This document shows, piece after piece, positions 1 through 8,923 of a stretch of DNA of 64,000 nt. Position 1 is the first letter of the stretch; each line of letters begins with the position of its first letter. Both the position numbers and the translations under genes were made by a program. Source of the stretch: Sporosarcina ureae (lineage in GTDB: Bacteria > Bacillota > Bacilli > Bacillales_A > Planococcaceae); NCBI RefSeq assembly GCF_002101375.1, contig NZ_CP015207.1, positions 2,806,001-2,870,000 of the forward strand. Reading direction: 5' to 3'. The notes under the pieces are model-generated. The model searched no databases and was not told the DNA's origin. It worked only from the letters and a program-made list of their open reading frames with translations.

Positions 1-663
1 GAGCGTAATGAAGTTCTTGGCTCAGAAAATATTCGCCCAGTTCTTGAGAATATGTTGAATTCGGTTATTGAACGCGTTGTGGCGATCCACACTGCAGACA
101 ATACCGTATATTCCAAAGGCTTGAAAGACTATCTCGAAGCGAACTTACTGGCTGAAGATACTGTGACAATCGAAGATTTGGAAGGTAAAACACCAGAAGA
201 GTTGCAAACATTTATTCACGAATTGGTCATTGCACGCTATAATGAGAAAGAGCAAGAAATGTCCGAAGAACGTATGCGTGAATTCGAGAAGGTAGTCTTG
301 TTGCGTGCGATTGATACCAAGTGGATGGATCATATCGATGCGATGGATCAGCTTCGTAACGGAATTCATTTACGTGCCTATGGACAAAGTGATCCACTTC
401 GTGAATACCAGGCAGAAGGATTTGCGATGTTTGAAGATATGCTAATTGCCATCGAAAACGATGCGACGAAGTATGTCATGAAGGCAGAAATCCGCAATAA
501 CTTGGAGCGCGAAGAAGTAGCAAAAGGTCAAGCGAACAACCCGAAAGAAGACGGCGCACCGGTTGCTAAAAAGCCGATCCGACGTACTGTCAATATCGGA
601 CGTAACGAACCTTGTCCGTGTGGTAGCGGTAAGAAGTACAAGAACTGCCACGGCAAAGCATAA
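1..663 (+). CDS. secA: Protein translocase subunit SecA, C-terminal part (5' truncated by window)
   Basis: The reading frame is open from base 1, so the gene begins before the window and only about 220 C-terminal residues are seen. SecA is the ATPase motor that pushes preproteins through SecYEG at the membrane. Visible are the helical scaffold/wing region ([20 protein letters not shown]) and the C-terminal zinc-binding tail [14 protein letters not shown], which holds three Cys and one His and is typical of SecA. prfB follows 30 bases downstream behind a GGAGGAAA ribosome binding site, the usual Bacillus secA-prfB arrangement. Confidence 0.97.
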   Translation, partial: ERNEVLGSENIRPVLENMLNSVIERVVAIHTADNTVYSKGLKDYLEANLLAEDTVTIEDLEGKTPEELQTFIHELVIARYNEKEQEMSEERMREFEKVVLLRAIDTKWMDHIDAMDQLRNGIHLRAYGQSDPLREYQAEGFAMFEDMLIAIENDATKYVMKAEIRNNLEREEVAKGQANNPKEDGAPVAKKPIRRTVNIGRNEPCPCGSGKKYKNCHGKA

Positions 664-693
664 AGAGAAACAACCACTCAGGAGGAAACCATT

Positions 694-1798
694 ATGATAG
701 AATTATCCGATGTTCGCAACGATCTCGACAAAACAGCTAAGAAATTAGCGGACTTTAGGGGGTCTCTTTGACTTAGAAAACAAAGAGGCTAGCATGCAGG
801 AATTAGATGAAATGATGTTGGAGCCAGGATTCTGGGATGACCAAGACGCGGCTCAGAAAGTTATTTCACAATCGAATGCATTGAAAGACATTGTCGGCGA
901 ATATAACGCATTGAACGAGACACAAGAGAATTTGGAAATGACGCTTGAACTTTTGCGAGAAGAAGCGGACGAAGAGTTACAAGAAGATCTCATTTCCGAA
1001 TTAAAAGAGTTCAAAAAGAAGATGGAACAATTCGATCTTCAAATGTTATTGAGCGATGAATTTGATAAAAATAATGCAGTAGTTGAAATACACTCAGGCG
1101 CAGGCGGCACCGAGTCCCAAGACTGGGCTTCGATGTTGCTTCGTATGTATACACGCTGGGCTGAGCACCACGGCTTTAAAGTCGAAACTCTCGATTATCA
1201 AGCAGGTGACGAAGCGGGCGTGAAGTCTGTCACACTCGGAATTAAAGGGCATAATGCATATGGCTACTTGAAAGCGGAGAAAGGTGTGCACCGACTCGTT
1301 CGGATCTCTCCATTTGACTCTTCAGGTAGACGTCATACATCCTTCTCTTCCATTGAAGTCATGCCGGAGTTTGACGGCGACATCGAATTGGATTTGAAGA
1401 CGGAAGATATCAAAATTGATACGTACCGTTCAAGCGGTGCCGGCGGACAGCACGTCAATACGACGGATTCCGCTGTACGTATGACTCACATTCCAACGGG
1501 TGCGATTGTTACGTGTCAAACGGAACGTTCACAAATTAAGAACCGGGAGCGTGCGATGAATCTTTTGAAGGCGAAGATTTACCAGATTCGCGTGGAAGAA
1601 GAGGAAGCACGTTTAGCGGATATCCGTGGCGAGCAGAAGGAAATTGGTTGGGGCAGTCAAATTCGTTCATATGTTTTCCATCCCTATTCTATGGTGAAAG
1701 ATCACCGTACGAATGAGGAGACGGGTAACGTTGGTTCTGTGATGGACGGCGAGATCGATCAGTTTATCAATGCATATTTGCGTTCTAGAATTTCTTGA
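694..1798 (+). CDS. prfB: Peptide chain release factor 2, with programmed +1 frameshift
   Basis: RF2 ends translation at UGA and UAA. Translation starts at ATG 694 (ribosome binding site AGGAGG at 680-685) and reads 25 codons to an in-frame TGA at 769-771. The shift site is AGGGGG (757-762), then TCT CTT TGA C; reading resumes in the +1 frame at GAC 770 and runs to 1798. The protein shows the SPF recognition tripeptide ([15 protein letters not shown]) and the catalytic GGQ loop ([15 protein letters not shown]). A gene call starting at 794 would lose the N-terminus. The low-RF2 feedback mechanism is established for this family. Confidence 0.97.
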
Positions 1799-1808
1799 TT
1801 ATAGAAAG

Positions 1809-1855
1809 GCAGCCGAGCGGGTCATTTTTTCATGACTTGGTTCGGCTGTTTTTTT
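1809..1855 (+). terminator. Rho-independent terminator of secA-prfB
   Basis: Stem CAGCCGA / TCGGCTG with an inner GTCAT / ATGAC pair, followed by seven T. Confidence 0.85.
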
Positions 1856-1934
1856 ACAGAGTAGCTCATTTGCGTATGTAGTGAAGGATAAACTATATAA
1901 GTCGAACAAATGATTTGTTACTTAATAGTACTAA

Positions 1935-2107
1935 GTTGCTTGGAGTGCAAGGCGGCGACTCCTGGGGGATTAGCGTGCGCCTTGAGACCCCGGCCAGATG
2001 CCTTAATTTCTGCAAAGTACACAGAAATACGGCAAAGCGAACCCTTCGCTGTTCGCTTGGCTCAAGCCACGCCCCCCGGAAAGCGTCCGCCTGGAACGGA
2101 AAGCAAC
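1935..2107. repeat. Dispersed palindromic repeat, copy A
   Basis: Long imperfect inverted repeat. The outer arms are GTTGCTT (1935-1941) and AAGCAAC (2101-2107). The conserved inner blocks GGCGGCGACTCC and GGAAAGCGTCCGCC face each other, and the centre carries CTTGAGACC and GGCTCAAG. Same family as copies at 12338, 27490, 27761 and 33534. The short open frames across it are a by-product of the GC-rich palindrome. Confidence 0.85.
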
Positions 2108-2500
2108 GGTTGGTACCGTCCATTTCTTTAATTCATCTTATATAGTAGCTTTGTGATCATATGTGAACTTTTGTCACATTTGTCGTTTGAATATTACAAA
2201 GACGTTACAATATTACAGACTGTAACAAAGAGTGATTTCTTTTCATGCCAAATCACGTGGAAGACGGTAAATTTCCTCGCTATTTTCATCATGTGACCAA
2301 ATGTAATGTTTACTTACCGGATATTTGGTCAATACTATATATGTACTTCCTACCAAAGCGTCTTTTTATGGGATGAAATAGACAAAATACACGATTATCC
2401 TGGATAATTTGTAACTTTATGATCTCTATTCACCATAAATCGATTAATATTTGGTATACTACTATATGTTAGAAAAAATTAAGTAAAAGGAGGGTATTAC
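2108..2500. promoter_or_regulatory. cccB upstream region with four stacked dyads
   Basis: No gene is seen here. Four separate inverted repeats follow each other: TGTGA/TCACA (2162-2178), GTTACA/TGTAAC (2204-2226), GTGATTT/AAATCAC (2232-2256) and TGACCAAAT/ATTTGGTCA (2294-2331). TATACT at 2455-2460 is a plausible -10 for the cytochrome gene. Whether the dyads are operators or a structured leader cannot be decided from sequence alone. Confidence 0.5.
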
Positions 2501-2845
2501 ATGAAGAACAAACTATTAGCTACACTCTTCGGAGCAGCACTAGTTCTCGGCGCTTGTGGTGGAGGCGACGATAACGCTTCAGAACCAAATAATGACGCGA
2601 CAAACGACAACGGCGCGGCTACTACTGATGTAGATGCAGAAGCAGTTGTACAACAAAGCTGTGCATCATGTCACGGAGGAAACTTAGAAGGTGGAGCAGG
2701 TCCAGCACTTGATAAAATCGGTGCAACACTTTCTGAAGAAGAAATCCACGACGTGATCGTTAACGGTAAAGGCGCTATGCCTCCTGGTGTTATTAAAGGC
2801 GAAGAAGCAGACGCAGTTGCTGCTTGGTTAGCTGAAAAGAAATAA
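2501..2845 (+). CDS. cccB: Cytochrome c-551, membrane-anchored lipoprotein
   Basis: Small electron carrier of the respiratory chain, tethered outside the membrane. The 114 residues begin with a lipoprotein signal and lipobox (VLGAC), then a low-complexity Asp/Asn/Ala linker, then one c-type haem domain with CASCH as the haem attachment site (about residues 53-57) and the GAMPPG Met as likely sixth ligand. The AGGAGGG ribosome binding site lies 7-8 bases before ATG. It has its own terminator and sits between prfB and ftsE as in Bacillus. The cccB name rests on this order and on the single-haem lipoprotein layout. Confidence 0.9.
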   Translation: MKNKLLATLFGAALVLGACGGGDDNASEPNNDATNDNGAATTDVDAEAVVQQSCASCHGGNLEGGAGPALDKIGATLSEEEIHDVIVNGKGAMPPGVIKGEEADAVAAWLAEKK

Positions 2846-2858
2846 TAACAATTCAATC

Positions 2859-2894
2859 AATCGTCTCCAAGACTTCCTTGGGGACGATTTTTTT
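2859..2894 (+). terminator. Terminator of cccB
   Basis: Stem ATCGTCTCCAAG / CTTGGGGACGAT, then a run of T. Confidence 0.88.
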
Positions 2895-3043
2895 GTACAT
2901 ATAACTACTAAAATAAACCAATTTTTACTATTTATCTAGCTTAATCAATTGATACATAACTGTAATACATGGTAGAGTCAAGGCCATGCTATAATAAAAA
3001 TGGCGAATATGAGAGAAAAACAAAATTCAGGTGGTTATGATGT

Positions 3044-3730
3044 ATGATTGTAATGAAAAATGTATACAAAAAGTACCCGAATGGTGTTGTAGCCTCTAAC
3101 GGAATTCACGTCGAAATCGAAAAAGGGGAATTTGTATATGTTGTCGGACCGAGTGGCGCGGGTAAATCCACGTTCATTAAAATGATGTATCGTGAAGAAG
3201 TCCCGTCTAGTGGATTGATTTACTTCAATAATACGGAACTGACAAAAATGCAAAGAAGAGATGTCCCTTATTTGAGAAGACAAATTGGCGTAGTATTCCA
3301 GGATTTTAAACTACTGCCAAAACTGACTGTCTACGAAAATGTTGCGTATGCGCTAGAGGTAATTGAAGAATCACCGAGCGTCATTCGTCAAAAAGTGACA
3401 GAAGTTCTGAAATTAGTAGGGCTCACCAAGAAAACGAGAATGTTTCCAAATGAACTGTCAGGTGGCGAACAACAACGCGTATCGATTGCGCGATCGATCG
3501 TTAATAAACCGAAGCTCGTCATTGCAGACGAACCGACAGGGAATTTAGATCCAGAGACTTCATGGGAGATCATGAAGATTTTTGAACGGATAAATGCACA
3601 AGGCACAACGATCATTATGGCAACACATAATAAAGATATTGTGGATAATCAACCACATCGCGTGATACAGATCGAAGGCGGACTCATCACACGAGATGAG
3701 AACGAAGGAGAATACTCCAATGAAATCTAG
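3044..3730 (+). CDS. ftsE: Cell division ATP-binding protein FtsE
   Basis: ABC-type ATPase that, with FtsX, transmits a signal across the membrane to a peptidoglycan hydrolase. Its 228 residues are the normal FtsE length. Motifs in order: Walker A GPSGAGKST, Q-loop (VVFQDFKLLP), signature LSGGEQQR, Walker B LVIADEPTGNLD and the switch His (MATHN). ftsX begins inside its last codons and the M23 hydrolase follows, forming one unit. TATAAT at 2990-2995 is a possible -10 for the operon. Confidence 0.97.
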   Translation: MIVMKNVYKKYPNGVVASNGIHVEIEKGEFVYVVGPSGAGKSTFIKMMYREEVPSSGLIYFNNTELTKMQRRDVPYLRRQIGVVFQDFKLLPKLTVYENVAYALEVIEESPSVIRQKVTEVLKLVGLTKKTRMFPNELSGGEQQRVSIARSIVNKPKLVIADEPTGNLDPETSWEIMKIFERINAQGTTIIMATHNKDIVDNQPHRVIQIEGGLITRDENEGEYSNEI

Positions 3731-4604
3731 AACAGTACGACGTCATATTCGGGAAAGTTTCAAAAGCTTAAGTCGAAATGGTTGGATGACTTTTGCATCA
3801 GTTAGCGCAGTGACCGTGACTTTACTATTAATCGGCGTATTCATCGTCATCATGATGAACTTGAATCAACTGGCTGATAACATCGAAAATGATGTAGAAA
3901 TCAAAGTAGTCGCGGAACCAGGTGCTAGTAAAGATGAAGTCCAAGAACTATTGAAGGAAGTCAAAGAAACCCCAGGTGTTGCCGAAGTCAAGTATTCCTC
4001 GCGAAAACAGGAATTGGAGCAAATGATTCAGTCATTTGGTGATGAGTTGGCGCTCTATAAACAGGACAATCCCCTCGGTGATGCATTATATGTTAAAGCG
4101 GATAATCCCAAAAACACAGCATCCATCGCAAATGAAATTGCCACGTACCCGCATACTTTTGACGTGGAATACGGTGAAGGTAAGGTAGAAAAACTTTTCC
4201 ATGTCTTAAAAATAGGACGAAACATCGGACTGGGCTTAATATTGGCATTGCTGTTTACTGCTATGTTCCTCATATCGAATACGATCCGACTCACCATTGT
4301 GGCGAGACGTACAGAAATCGATATTATGAAACTGGTTGGTGCAACAGATAGTTTCGTACGGATTCCTTTCATGCTCGAAGGCGTGTGGCTTGGAATTTTC
4401 GGTGCGATCCTTCCGATGGCTTTGATGACGACATTTTATTCGAAGTTGTATAGTTTCTGGGAAGGTCGTTTGCAAAATCAATTATTCCATTTGCTTGACC
4501 CTAACCCATTCCTATTACAATTGAACTTTTTACTACTATTCGTCGCCGTCTTTATTGGTGTCTGGGGTAGTTTCATGTCAGTCAGGAAATTCTTGAAATC
4601 GTAA
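3720..4604 (+). CDS. ftsX: Cell division protein FtsX
   Basis: Permease-like partner of FtsE. The start is ATG 3720 (MKSRTVRRHIRESFKSLSRNGWMTF), with AAGGAG at 3705-3710; it overlaps the end of ftsE by 11 bases, so the two are translationally coupled. An upstream in-frame ATG at 3696 lacks a ribosome binding site. About 294 residues: N-terminal amphipathic segment, first transmembrane helix, an extracellular domain of about 110 residues that in this family contacts the hydrolase, then three transmembrane helices of the FtsX/MacB fold. Membrane protein at the division or elongation site. Confidence 0.96.
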   Translation: MKSRTVRRHIRESFKSLSRNGWMTFASVSAVTVTLLLIGVFIVIMMNLNQLADNIENDVEIKVVAEPGASKDEVQELLKEVKETPGVAEVKYSSRKQELEQMIQSFGDELALYKQDNPLGDALYVKADNPKNTASIANEIATYPHTFDVEYGEGKVEKLFHVLKIGRNIGLGLILALLFTAMFLISNTIRLTIVARRTEIDIMKLVGATDSFVRIPFMLEGVWLGIFGAILPMALMTTFYSKLYSFWEGRLQNQLFHLLDPNPFLLQLNFLLLFVAVFIGVWGSFMSVRKFLKS

Positions 4605-4629
4605 GTTTGACTAAGGAGAGAACTAGGAT

Positions 4630-5943
4630 TTGATAAAAAGACATAGAATCGTTTCAAGTGTCCTTGCGATTTGTTTGCTTACCACGACGGTTGGCAGTGC
4701 AGATGTATTCGCAGACTCTCTGAAAGATTTGCAGAATGAAAAAAATGCAGCAGAAATCAAAAAGAAAAGTTTAGATTCTACTATCCAGAAAAAAGAAATT
4801 CAAATACAGGAGAAGCAGTCGGAAGTCGATGTACTGGTCTCCCAAATTAAAAAACTGAATGACAAAATTGAAGAAACCAATCAAAATATGGATCGGATCA
4901 TTGCAGAAATGAATCAGACTCAAATTGAAATTGATGAACTTCAGTCTTCTATTAAAGAATTAGAGATTCGGATTAAACAACGAGACGAAGTTTTACGTGA
5001 GCGTGTTCGCGTGATGCAAGTCAAGGGGAATAAAGTCAGTTATTTGGACGTGCTTCTTGGTGCTAACAGCTTCGCGGATTTCATTGATCGCTTCTCGGCA
5101 GTATCTACATTGATGGATGCAGATCGAAAAATCATTCAACAACAAGAAGAAGATATAGCGCTGTTAGAAGAAGAAAAGAAACTGGTAGAGCAGAAATTAG
5201 CTGAACAAAAAGAGCGCAAGCAAAAAATTCAAGCAATGAAAGACGAATTGCATAATAAAAAGCTCGAAAAAAGAGAAGTGGTAAATAAGCTTGAAAAGAG
5301 TCAGGAAAAACTTTCAAGTGAAAAAGGCGCGTTAGAAGAAGAATATAGCGAAACGGTAGCATTCAGTTCTGAATTGGAAAAGAAAATTATCGCAGAACAA
5401 AATCGTTTGGCAGAAGTCGCTCGCAAAGAACAAGCGAGAAAGCAAAAGTTGCAGCAAGAAAGATTGGCAGCAGCAGCTGCGGCAAACAGTGGTTCGCCAA
5501 GTTCCATTGCCGCTCCGCCTGTCTCAAGCGGCTCTTGGACAAAACCGACAACGGGTAGGTTCAGTTCAGGATTTGGCTGGCGGATTCACCCGATATCGAA
5601 AGTGAAAAAACAACACCGTGGAATGGACATTAGCGCACCAACAGGAACTCCAGTTGTAGCAGCAGGAGATGGTGTCGTATCGTACGCGGGCAGTATGGAC
5701 GGATTGGGTAACGTGGTCATGATCACGCACTCCATGAAAGGTCAGATTTTGACGACGGTCTATGCTCACCTATCAACTATTGGTACAAGCTCAGGACAAT
5801 CTGTCGATAAAGGTCAACTCATTGGAGCGGTCGGTTCGACAGGAAACTCTACAGGTCCGCATTTGCATTTTGAAGTGCATGTAGGAAACTTCTCCGCGAC
5901 AGGTCCAAGTGCAGTCAATCCTTTGCATTACGTTTCTTTTTAA
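4630..5943 (+). CDS. FtsEX-linked peptidoglycan hydrolase: coiled coil plus M23 (LytM) domain
   Basis: TTG start at 4630 behind TAAGGAGAG; 437 residues. It has a signal peptide ending near VFADS, a charged coiled coil at about residues 27-260, an Ala-rich linker, and an M23 metallopeptidase domain at about 315-437. The zinc ligands are visible in HRGMDIS and HLHFEVH. The EnvC/PcsB-like build (coiled coil for FtsX contact, LytM domain for cutting or activation) and the position 25 bases after ftsX make it the likely output of FtsEX. In B. subtilis that role falls to CwlO, which has an NlpC/P60 domain instead. Confidence 0.9.
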   Translation: MIKRHRIVSSVLAICLLTTTVGSADVFADSLKDLQNEKNAAEIKKKSLDSTIQKKEIQIQEKQSEVDVLVSQIKKLNDKIEETNQNMDRIIAEMNQTQIEIDELQSSIKELEIRIKQRDEVLRERVRVMQVKGNKVSYLDVLLGANSFADFIDRFSAVSTLMDADRKIIQQQEEDIALLEEEKKLVEQKLAEQKERKQKIQAMKDELHNKKLEKREVVNKLEKSQEKLSSEKGALEEEYSETVAFSSELEKKIIAEQNRLAEVARKEQARKQKLQQERLAAAAAANSGSPSSIAAPPVSSGSWTKPTTGRFSSGFGWRIHPISKVKKQHRGMDISAPTGTPVVAAGDGVVSYAGSMDGLGNVVMITHSMKGQILTTVYAHLSTIGTSSGQSVDKGQLIGAVGSTGNSTGPHLHFEVHVGNFSATGPSAVNPLHYVSF

Positions 5944-5956
5944 TATAGCATAAACT

Positions 5957-5985
5957 GAAAACCTGCCTGAATAGGTAGGTTTTCA
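5957..5985 (+). terminator. Terminator after the ftsEX-hydrolase unit
   Basis: Stem AAAACCTGCCT / AGGTAGGTTTT with a GAAT loop. Confidence 0.7.
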
Positions 5986-6016
5986 TATGTTTATAGAAAG
6001 AATAGGGGGAGTGACG

Positions 6017-6670
6017 ATGCCGGTTACGCAGTATTATCCAATCGGTTCGATTACGATGCCGTCTTCTTGGATTGCGTTCATTGCGGGTTTCATAGTGACC
6101 TATCTTTTCATTCGATTATACGTTGGTAAAGTACATGGCGAACGAATCGGTGATCTATTTTTCTATATCGTAATCATTTGGAAATTGTCAGTGATTGTAA
6201 CAGACTTTTCGTTGGTCATGAAAAATCCGCTCTCTATCCTTTATTTTCACGGAGGGACGTTCGGCTGGATACTCGGGCTAGTCGTAGCCAGTGTATGGAT
6301 GCTCCGTCGAGTATATAAAGAGAAGTGGGAGCGTATCGATAAATGGTCGGTATTGCTTGCATTGATTTGTTGGCAGGTTGTCTACCAAATCGCTATGACA
6401 TTTCTTAATGAAGGCAGTCTGGTAGTGAAAAGCGCAACGGTTCTATTATTTATCGCCGTCTTTGTATTGTCCTGGTGGTGTCAACAAAAGAAAGTCAATA
6501 CAGTGAGCGACCTTGCGGGTGTCTTGATAGCGGTTCATTTTTTTGTGTCAGCCATCCAAGGAAATCTACTGAACACAGCATTCATCACGACCATTTTCAT
6601 CGGTTTGTTACTGTTTGGAATAGATAGAGCTACGGCACAACCAATTAGTGGAAAGGAAGAGGTAGAGTGA
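6017..6670 (+). CDS. Multi-pass membrane protein, possibly Lgt-like
   Basis: ATG 6017 is preferred over an upstream frame opening because AGGGGGAG ends about 6 bases before it. About 217 residues with six or seven hydrophobic helices. The pattern NPLSILYFHGGTFGWILGL recalls the HGG segment of prolipoprotein diacylglyceryl transferase (Lgt), but the protein is shorter and the usual Lgt Arg/Tyr signature is not evident, so transferase activity is not claimed. Its stop overlaps the GTG of the following redox protein, so both are made together, which hints at an envelope-maturation role. Family assignment is tentative. Confidence 0.6.
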   Translation: MPVTQYYPIGSITMPSSWIAFIAGFIVTYLFIRLYVGKVHGERIGDLFFYIVIIWKLSVIVTDFSLVMKNPLSILYFHGGTFGWILGLVVASVWMLRRVYKEKWERIDKWSVLLALICWQVVYQIAMTFLNEGSLVVKSATVLLFIAVFVLSWWCQQKKVNTVSDLAGVLIAVHFFVSAIQGNLLNTAFITTIFIGLLLFGIDRATAQPISGKEEVE

Positions 6671-7254
6671 GTAGGAAAACGCTTGGATATATCATCACGG
6701 CATGTATCATCGGTACGTTAATCTTCATCATGGTAGAAAATACAGTCGGACAGAAAAAAGCGGTAGAAACTCCGATTACACAAGTGAATCCGGAAGATGC
6801 AGTGCAAGGGGAAGAAGAAGGTTTAGAGCAATATTCACCTGCCCCGGACTTTACATTGGAAACTCTTGCAGGCGAAACGGTGACGCTTTCCGAGTTAAAA
6901 GGGAAAAAAGTGATTTTGAACTTCTGGGCGACATGGTGTCCTCCATGTAAAGCAGAAATGCCGCATATGGAAAGCTTTTATTCGAAGCTTACGGATGAAG
7001 ACCAAATAGAACTCATCGCAGTCAACGTCACGGAATCCGAGAGACGTGGGATAGGTGAAGTAGAAACGTTTGTAGATTCTTATGGATTAAGCTTCCCGAT
7101 TCCGTTAGATCAAACAGCGGAAGTCACACATAAATATGGTGTAATCTCGATGCCTACAACGTTTATGATTGATACGCAAGGGCGCATTGCACAAAAAGTC
7201 GTGGGACCATTAGATGAAAAAACGTTGAATGAATTAGTCGACTTCATGGACTGA
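6667..7254 (+). CDS. Membrane-anchored thiol-disulfide oxidoreductase (TlpA/ResA-like)
   Basis: GTG start overlapping the previous stop by four bases; 195 residues. One N-terminal membrane anchor, an acidic linker, then a thioredoxin fold of the AhpC-TSA/Redoxin type with the redox motif WATWCPPCK and the cis-Pro region (VISMPTTFMID). Such proteins reduce cysteines outside the membrane, for example apocytochrome c haem sites (ResA) or spore cortex proteins (StoA). The nearby cytochrome c gene makes a ResA-type role plausible, but the substrate cannot be read from the sequence. Confidence 0.9.
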   Translation: MSRKTLGYIITACIIGTLIFIMVENTVGQKKAVETPITQVNPEDAVQGEEEGLEQYSPAPDFTLETLAGETVTLSELKGKKVILNFWATWCPPCKAEMPHMESFYSKLTDEDQIELIAVNVTESERRGIGEVETFVDSYGLSFPIPLDQTAEVTHKYGVISMPTTFMIDTQGRIAQKVVGPLDEKTLNELVDFMD

Positions 7255-7324
7255 AAAAAGAGTCTGTTCTCGTGTCGTAACTTCTTGTCTTTCTTCATAT
7301 AGTGAAGAGAGGAGGAGGTTATGA

Positions 7325-8752
7325 ATGCGTAAGAGCAGGCTTTTTTTGGCGGGGGTGTTATTACTGATCGGCGCCATATGGCTAAATGGCTGTGGAAAGC
7401 AAGAAGCTGCAAAGAATGAGTCGATCAGTAAGTTGCCTGTAGTGGATGAAGTGTTCGAAAAGATTCAGGAGAGAGCAGTGTATCCAGTCAAGAAGGACGA
7501 GCTGATTGAAGGGGCATTGCGTGGGATGACCGATACGATCGGCGACCCGTATTCGACGTACTTGACCGAACAGGAAGCGGAGTCTCACCGGGAATCACTC
7601 GCAGGATCACGTGTCGGGATTGGTGCGGAAATGACACGGACGAACGGTAAGTATGTTGTTGTAGCTCCAGTAAAAGGAGGCCCAGCGGAAAAAGCGGGAT
7701 TACAGCCTTATGATGAAATTGTGCGTGTCAACGGTGAACGGTTGGCCAATGAAACACTACGTGATGTAGTCAATATGATACGAGGCGAAAAAGGGACGGA
7801 AGTGAAGTTGACTATTTTCCGACCTGAAGCGGATAAGCATATGGAATTCACGATCACACGCGATCATATGCCTGTGCAGTCTGTTTCGCATCAGCTAATT
7901 AAAGAACGGGATGCTAAGCTCGGGTACATAGCGCTAAGCATGTTTGGTGAAGAGACAGCAAAAGAGTGGCAAAAGGCTACGTCTGATGTCATCAAAAAAG
8001 GTGCCCAAGCTATCATCATCGATGTGCGCGGTAATCCGGGCGGCTATTTGAAGGCTGTATCCGAAATTTCCAGTAGTCTATTAGAAGAAGATCGAACGTT
8101 TGTCGTGATGCAAGATGCACAAGGGAATTTAACGCCTGTTTCAACGGAGAAAGACGACAAGCTTTCATTCAATGAACGTTTGAAACAAATTCCGATTGTC
8201 ATCGTACAAGATGTTGGTAGTGCGTCGGCGAGTGAAGTGTTGAGTGCAGCGATCAAAGATCTGAAACGCGGTGAGATCATCGGCACAACCAGTTTCGGAA
8301 AAGGAACTGTACAAGAAACGATGGAATTATCCAATGGCGGAGAATTGAAGCTATCGACGAGTAAATGGTTGACGCCTAAAGAGAAGTGGATTCATGGCAA
8401 AGGAGTCACAGCGGATATTGAAGTAAAACAGAATACGTTATTCACAGAGCACTTGCAAATGGTGACGGATACGATGAAAGAAGGGCATTTCAATGACCAA
8501 GTTGCATATGCGCAACGCATGCTCAAAGCATTTGATCATCGTCCAGGTAGAACAGATGGCTATTTCGATCGTGAAACGGCAGAAGCAGTACATGCATTTC
8601 GTGCGGAGTATGAAATTAAAGAAGGCTATGATATGGACAGAGAATTCTTCATGGCATTAAAAACGGCTGCAGAAGAATATCGAGCGGAGCCAAAGAACGA
8701 CAAACAGTTACGTATGGCGGTCGATTTCCTCGTCAATGAATTGGGGAAATAA
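7325..8752 (+). CDS. ctpB: Carboxy-terminal processing serine protease (S41) with PDZ and peptidoglycan-binding domains
   Basis: 475 residues. N-terminal lipobox-like signal (IWLNGCGK), so probably a lipoprotein. A PDZ domain (about residues 95-175, GIGAEMTR...AGLQPYDEIV) precedes the S41 protease core with the Ser of GSASASE and the Lys of SFGKGTVQ forming the catalytic dyad. A C-terminal peptidoglycan-binding repeat follows (AQRMLKAF...TDGYFD...AVHAFR). In B. subtilis CtpB cleaves SpoIVFA to fire sigma-K activation; the position next to minJ matches that gene. GAGGAGGTT precedes the ATG. Confidence 0.92.
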   Translation: MRKSRLFLAGVLLLIGAIWLNGCGKQEAAKNESISKLPVVDEVFEKIQERAVYPVKKDELIEGALRGMTDTIGDPYSTYLTEQEAESHRESLAGSRVGIGAEMTRTNGKYVVVAPVKGGPAEKAGLQPYDEIVRVNGERLANETLRDVVNMIRGEKGTEVKLTIFRPEADKHMEFTITRDHMPVQSVSHQLIKERDAKLGYIALSMFGEETAKEWQKATSDVIKKGAQAIIIDVRGNPGGYLKAVSEISSSLLEEDRTFVVMQDAQGNLTPVSTEKDDKLSFNERLKQIPIVIVQDVGSASASEVLSAAIKDLKRGEIIGTTSFGKGTVQETMELSNGGELKLSTSKWLTPKEKWIHGKGVTADIEVKQNTLFTEHLQMVTDTMKEGHFNDQVAYAQRMLKAFDHRPGRTDGYFDRETAEAVHAFRAEYEIKEGYDMDREFFMALKTAAEEYRAEPKNDKQLRMAVDFLVNELGK

Positions 8753-8755
8753 TAG

Positions 8756-8812
8756 CAGAGGCGGTTCGACAAGGTCTTGGAAACAAGACTTGCGGACAGC
8801 CTCTTTTTTTTC
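8756..8812 (+). terminator. Terminator of ctpB
   Basis: AGAGGC / GCCTCT outer stem with inner AAGTCTTG-type pairing, then eight T. Confidence 0.85.
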
Positions 8813-8923
8813 ATGCAATTTAGCTTAAATTGGAACTTCCTTAAGAACTCTCTCGCTATTTTCCTTCTTTTTTTGTACAATGAAGAAAAGAGCTATAAAG
8901 ACAAGCGAGAAAGGTGACAGAAG

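Noticed and set aside
1893-2145. Three overlapping open frames across palindrome copy A
   Set aside because: They follow from the GC-rich inverted repeat and have no ribosome binding site or family resemblance.
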